Shown here: piece by piece, positions 4,688 to 7,517 of the stretch | Numbering within the stretch: the stretch's first letter is position 1 | Layout of the letters: every line of letters starts with the position of its first letter | Assembly: GCA_029941175.1 (NCBI GenBank) | Contig: JAPYRM010000040.1 | Span: forward strand, 1-7,517 | Direction of reading: 5' to 3' | Length of the DNA: 7,517 bases | DNA from: Halobacteriales archaeon | GTDB lineage: Archaea > Halobacteriota > Halobacteria > Halobacteriales > Hikarchaeaceae | Translations under genes and position numbers: made by a program | The notes under the pieces: model-generated | What the model saw: only the letters and a program-made list of their open reading frames with translations | What the model was told of the DNA's origin: nothing | The model's database searches: none

Positions 4688-5242
4688 ATGTCGCAGAATA
4701 TCCAGTTAGTAACCATCTTAGACTATTTAGCACATGGGCGAGAAGGGGACGAATCTCCACAGTATCGGAAATCGCAGTTATTACAAGTGATAAAAGAGGA
4801 TGGATTTGTATTGTGTGAAATCGTTCTTAAACGGGGTCCATTGGGGGTCATAGGGGATTCAATAAATGTAGATGATCATCCCGATTATATAGAATATACC
4901 AGGAAGATTGGATATGGTGATTTATCTGTTGGGGCAAAATCTGAATTAGAGCATATTACTCGAGAAATTATTCAAAATGATAGCCAAAAATTTGTTGATT
5001 TTTTCAACAATTCAAGCCCTATAAGCATCAGATTACATCAACTGAATTTACTCCCAGGAGTGGGTGGGAAAATCAGAGATCGGATTCTCCAATCACGAAA
5101 GTATTCCTCTTTTGTAAGTTTCGAAGATATAGAAGAAAAAATTGATGGGTTGTATAAGCCCCAAGAGATAATACTCAACCGAGTTTTGGAAGAAATAAAA
5201 AATCCAGATATCAAATACCATTTATTCGTTCGCGCGAAATGA
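4688..5242 (+). CDS. DUF655 protein with helix-hairpin-helix motif
   Basis: A 184-residue archaeal DUF655 protein, conserved in the L21e-rpoF-DUF655-ksgA order. The N-terminal half (residues about 5-65) holds V-T-I-L-D-Y-L-A-H-G-R and a compact beta domain ending G-P-L-G-V-I-G-D-S. A helical part with F-V-D-F-F-N-N follows, then a helix-hairpin-helix at about 116-137 (L-N-L-L-P-G-V-G-G-K-I-R-D-R-I-L) of the kind that binds nucleic-acid backbones. An RNA- or DNA-binding role linked to ribosome biogenesis or transcription is inferred; the function is not established. The ATG at 4688 is chosen because M-S-Q-N-I-Q-L-V-T-I-L-D-Y fits the family start; frame stays open upstream to a TTG at 4658, giving ten extra unlikely residues. 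The 68-bp gap after rpoF contains TATTTAA near 4648, a possible internal promoter. Confidence 0.87.
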   Translation: MSQNIQLVTILDYLAHGREGDESPQYRKSQLLQVIKEDGFVLCEIVLKRGPLGVIGDSINVDDHPDYIEYTRKIGYGDLSVGAKSELEHITREIIQNDSQKFVDFFNNSSPISIRLHQLNLLPGVGGKIRDRILQSRKYSSFVSFEDIEEKIDGLYKPQEIILNRVLEEIKNPDIKYHLFVRAK

Positions 5243-5266
5243 ATGGTAGAACAATTATAGAATATA

Positions 5267-6091
5267 ATGCGGAAACCGAGAGATCTATTAACAAAGGCAA
5301 GAACTAACGGGAATCAAAATTTAGACCAATATTTTTTGATGGACGAGGAGGTTATTGATAGAATACAAGGATATGCACTCGAATTTGACTGTAGCCATAT
5401 ACTTGAAATTGGAGCTGGAATTGGGAGTTTAACAAGTAAACTCGTGGAGATTTCGAAAGAGGTTATTGCAGTAGAGATAGACCCATCCCTAGTGGATTTT
5501 CTATCGTCCGAGTTCAAAGAGGAAATTTCTAGAAACAAGTTACATTTAATTCAAGGAGATATTTTGAAAGCCCAATTACCCTCGTATACGGTGTCGGTAT
5601 CCAATTTGCCGTATGAGTTATCTAGTAAGATATTATTTAAACTCATTCCAAATAAGACCCCATTAGTATTGATGGTGCAAAATGAATTTGCCCAACGTCT
5701 CGTCGCGAAACATAATACGCCAGAATATGGCAGACTTACAATAACGGCGGGGCATTATGGAGATATAGAAATTATGGAAACGGTCCCACCTAGTGCATTT
5801 AATGTTCGACCAGCCGTCGAAAGTGCAATTATCAAATTGACCCCCTCTGAGCCAAATTATGTGGTAGAAAGTGAAGCTGTTTTTTTACAGTTGGTTACTG
5901 CAGTATTTACACAAAGGCGTAAAAAAATGGTTAATGCCCTCAAGAATACCACGCACATTTCCCACATAAAAAATCTTAATAGGGTAATAGAATTGGCAGA
6001 CGAAGGGATATTGAATTCTAGACCCGGGGAATTGACGCCTGCTGATTTTGCAAAACTGTCTAATATGGTAACCAACTCTACAGACAATTAA
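5267..6091 (+). CDS. ksgA: 16S rRNA (adenine) dimethyltransferase KsgA/Dim1
   Basis: A 274-residue SAM-dependent enzyme that dimethylates two adjacent adenosines in the 3'-terminal helix of small-subunit rRNA, a late 30S assembly step. Signatures in order: N-L-D-Q-Y-F-L near 18-24 (the family's L-D/G-Q-H/N-F), the SAM loop E-I-G-A-G-I-G-S-L-T at 47-56, A-V-E-I-D near 68-72 (acidic ribose-binding position), Q-G-D-I-L near 96-100, the catalytic N-L-P-Y at 113-116, Q-N-E-F-A-Q-R-L at 138-145, Y-G-R-L-T at 154-158, and P-P-S-A-F-N-V-R-P-A-V-E-S-A at about 174-187. A C-terminal helical domain includes F-T-Q-R-R-K-K-M-V-N-A-L. All key motifs are intact. It lies 24 nt after DUF655 and 2 nt before the next methyltransferase. 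Confidence 0.95.
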   Translation: MRKPRDLLTKARTNGNQNLDQYFLMDEEVIDRIQGYALEFDCSHILEIGAGIGSLTSKLVEISKEVIAVEIDPSLVDFLSSEFKEEISRNKLHLIQGDILKAQLPSYTVSVSNLPYELSSKILFKLIPNKTPLVLMVQNEFAQRLVAKHNTPEYGRLTITAGHYGDIEIMETVPPSAFNVRPAVESAIIKLTPSEPNYVVESEAVFLQLVTAVFTQRRKKMVNALKNTTHISHIKNLNRVIELADEGILNSRPGELTPADFAKLSNMVTNSTDN

Positions 6092-6093
6092 TA

Positions 6094-6639
6094 ATGAGTG
6101 GAGAGTTCTACCCCCCTAAAGAAGATTCGGCCCTTTTGGTTAAATGCGCATTGGAAAATATACAAAATGAAGATAGTGTATTGGATGTAGGTACTGGTTC
6201 TGGTTACGTGGCTTCAAAAATAAAAGAAAGGTGCTTCAAAATTGTTGGGTCTGATATCAATCCCCAGGCGTGTACTCGTGCAAAAAAGAACAATATAGAC
6301 GTTATTCGATCGAATCTAATGGATGCATTTAGGAAAAACTCATTTGAGGTGGTATTATTCAACCCACCCTACTTGCCAGAGGATGGGCATAAATTCGAAG
6401 AATGGTTTGAAGTAGCAACGGTGGGTGGGGAAACTGGAAGAGAGGTCATAGAAAGTTTCCTTGATGATTTAAAACGGGTATTAACACCCAATGGATGTGC
6501 ATTATTGTTAGCTAGCACTGAGTCCGGAATATCTGAAATTGAAGCATATGCAAATGAAAAGGGGTTTAATATCAATGTCGTTGCAGAAGATACTTACTAC
6601 GCCGAGAAATTGGTAGTGTTTCAAATAACTCATTATTAA
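6094..6639 (+). CDS. HemK2/Mtq2-like class I methyltransferase, probable release-factor glutamine methylase
   Basis: A 181-residue SAM-dependent methyltransferase. The N-terminal F-Y-P-P-K-E-D-S (residues 5-12) is the hallmark Y-x-P-x-E-D-S of the archaeal/eukaryotic HemK2 (Mtq2/N6AMT1) group. The SAM loop L-D-V-G-T-G-S-G-Y-V-A follows at 30-40, S-D-I-N at 53-56, and the substrate-binding N-P-P-Y at 90-93, diagnostic for methylation of amide or ring nitrogens. G-G-E-T-G-R-E-V-I-E-S-F-L at 111-123 matches the family's G-G-x-x-G-R-x-x-I-x-x-F-L. The likely substrate is the glutamine of the G-G-Q loop in archaeal release factor aRF1; this is family knowledge, not seen here. It starts 2 nt after the ksgA stop, so the two are surely one transcript. 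No Shine-Dalgarno sequence precedes it. Confidence 0.9.
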   Translation: MSGEFYPPKEDSALLVKCALENIQNEDSVLDVGTGSGYVASKIKERCFKIVGSDINPQACTRAKKNNIDVIRSNLMDAFRKNSFEVVLFNPPYLPEDGHKFEEWFEVATVGGETGREVIESFLDDLKRVLTPNGCALLLASTESGISEIEAYANEKGFNINVVAEDTYYAEKLVVFQITHY

Positions 6640-6659
6640 AAAATTTCACTTTCGCTTAG

Positions 6660-6730
6660 CTCTTTGTGCTACCTTTTCAGTGTTTTTTGGTTCCAGTGGA
6701 AAGGGAGGGCATACGAGGAAGTACACAGAG
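6660..6730. repeat. Imperfect inverted repeat in the intergenic gap
   Basis: Arms CTCTTTGTGCTACCT (6660-6674) and AGGAAGTACACAGAG (6716-6730) pair at 12 of 15 positions, or 13 counting one G-T wobble. Between them is a T6 run (6683-6688) and a purine-rich GGAAAGGGAGGG stretch. The element occupies most of the 150-bp gap between the methyltransferase and methionine-synthase-like genes. It might act in transcription termination or be a dispersed intergenic repeat. Confidence 0.45.
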
Positions 6731-6753
6731 ACCGTATATTGATATATAGTATT

Positions 6754-6766
6754 CCATATAATTTAG
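6754..6766 (+). promoter_or_regulatory. Possible TATA element upstream of the methionine-synthase-like gene
   Basis: CATATAATTTAG lies about 30 nt before the ATG at 6790 within an A/T-rich stretch; a second candidate, TATATAG, is near 6744. The gene therefore probably has its own promoter. No riboswitch or clear ribosome binding site is visible in the gap. Confidence 0.35.
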
Positions 6767-6789
6767 AAAAGAAATATTAATGCCACCAC

Positions 6790-7517
6790 ATGGATGATTA
6801 TAAGGTCATGGTTGAGATTAGGTCGTCCTCATTGGGTTTATTTCCACTCCCCGATTGGACGAAAGATGAATTATCTAAATTAAAAGGACACCAACGGGAG
6901 GGACTTATCAGTGGGAATGAAAGCTCGTTAATTAATTCTGTTTATGATTCTGCAAGAGAATTCATAATAGGAGAGCAGCAAAACGCCGGTATAGATTTAA
7001 TTGTAGAAGGACAGCTCAGATGGGATGATATGTTGGCACATCCTCTCATTGTGCATGAATCGGTAGAATCAAGAGGTTTGGTTCGGTATTATGACAATAA
7101 TAATTTCTATAGAGAACCCGTGGTTGTGGGCGAGCTTACTATTAGCGGAGATGTGGCAAGAGAACTAGAAAAAACGTCTGAATTGGTAGACAAACCTAGT
7201 GCCATATTTCCGGGACCATATACCTTATCAAAACTTGCTACAGACGAGTATTATGGTTCAGAATATAGTTTTATTGAAGCAATGGGGGAATTCGTACTAG
7301 GGGAGATTCAACAATTCCCTAATACAAGCTACCTAACATTACTAGAGCCATCCTTAGTTGTTGAACCCCCCTCTTCCGATCAGAGAGAATTAATTGTCGA
7401 ATTAATTAAAACAATAGCCAGCGGAATGGAAAATGAACTTGTTATTCAGACTTACTGGGGATCGCTCGATGGAGAAACCTACGCCTCTCTAATTGAATTG
7501 GACGCAGGGATTGGTTT
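6790..7517 (+). CDS. MetE N-terminal-domain-like protein (methionine synthase family), 3' end outside window
   Basis: The first 242 codons are visible. The protein belongs to the UroD/MetE-like TIM-barrel superfamily and most resembles the N-terminal half of cobalamin-independent methionine synthase, which many archaea encode as a separate gene next to the catalytic half. Recognisable parts are the N-terminal S-L-G-L-F-P-L-P-D-W (14-23; family G-S-F/Y-P-R-P-x-W), I-V-E-G-Q-L-R-W-D-D-M (71-81; family D-G-E-x-x-R-x-D-M), P-G-P-Y-T-L (141-146) and I-Q-T-Y-W-G-S-L (219-226; family T-Y-F-G). At the last site the catalytic half has the zinc-binding H-x-C; here it is Q-T-Y, so this protein is unlikely to hold the catalytic zinc. 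The ATG at 6780 meets a stop after five codons, so 6790 is chosen. A catalytic partner gene is predicted downstream. Confidence 0.8.
   Translation, partial: MDDYKVMVEIRSSSLGLFPLPDWTKDELSKLKGHQREGLISGNESSLINSVYDSAREFIIGEQQNAGIDLIVEGQLRWDDMLAHPLIVHESVESRGLVRYYDNNNFYREPVVVGELTISGDVARELEKTSELVDKPSAIFPGPYTLSKLATDEYYGSEYSFIEAMGEFVLGEIQQFPNTSYLTLLEPSLVVEPPSSDQRELIVELIKTIASGMENELVIQTYWGSLDGETYASLIELDAGIG

Noticed and set aside
6646..6760. Minus-strand frame of about 38 codons ending in a Lys/Arg-rich tail (E-K-V-A-Q-R-A-K-R-K)
   Set aside because: No ATG start, and it coincides with the intergenic inverted repeat; such repeats commonly produce protein-like frames by chance.

Overview
The window reads as an AT-rich archaeal chromosome segment. 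Archaeal markers include ribosomal protein L21e, RNA polymerase stalk subunit F (Rpo4), aEF-1beta, a DUF655 protein, a Dim1/KsgA methylase and an Mtq2/HemK2-type methyltransferase. Several starts lie about 24-27 nt downstream of TATA-like boxes, which suggests leaderless transcripts, and Shine-Dalgarno sites are nearly absent. The gene order and the twin-arginine lipoprotein would fit a euryarchaeal or Thermoplasmatota-like lineage, perhaps marine. That placement is inference, because the same cluster also occurs in other archaea.

Left part (1-1378): a minus-strand gene, cut by the window edge, for a Tat-exported lipoprotein of the Fe(III) ABC-transporter binding family. Next comes a minus-strand 83-residue C2CH zinc protein of unknown role. 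The roughly 208-bp divergent intergenic region that follows holds three separate inverted repeats, including a nearly perfect 24-bp palindrome.

Middle (1379-3358): a thiolase-superfamily gene overlaps by 4 nt a gene for a DUF35 zinc-ribbon/OB-fold protein, a known pairing. The thiolase has Ser85 where the catalytic cysteine is expected, so it may not be an ordinary acetoacetyl-CoA thiolase. A convergent DUF302 gene follows on the minus strand.

Right part (3469-6639): a compact plus-strand information-processing cluster runs small four-CxxC zinc-ribbon protein, aEF-1beta, L21e, RpoF, DUF655, KsgA, HemK-like methyltransferase. These genes link translation elongation, ribosome assembly and modification, probable release-factor methylation and transcription. 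After a 150-bp gap with an imperfect inverted repeat, the window ends in a gene resembling the N-terminal domain of cobalamin-independent methionine synthase. Its catalytic partner would be expected just beyond the window.

No stretch longer than 300 bases lacks a gene. I saw no tRNA, rRNA, insertion sequence or CRISPR array. The best candidates for something undescribed are the Ser-substituted thiolase with its DUF35 partner and the dyad-rich control region in front of it.
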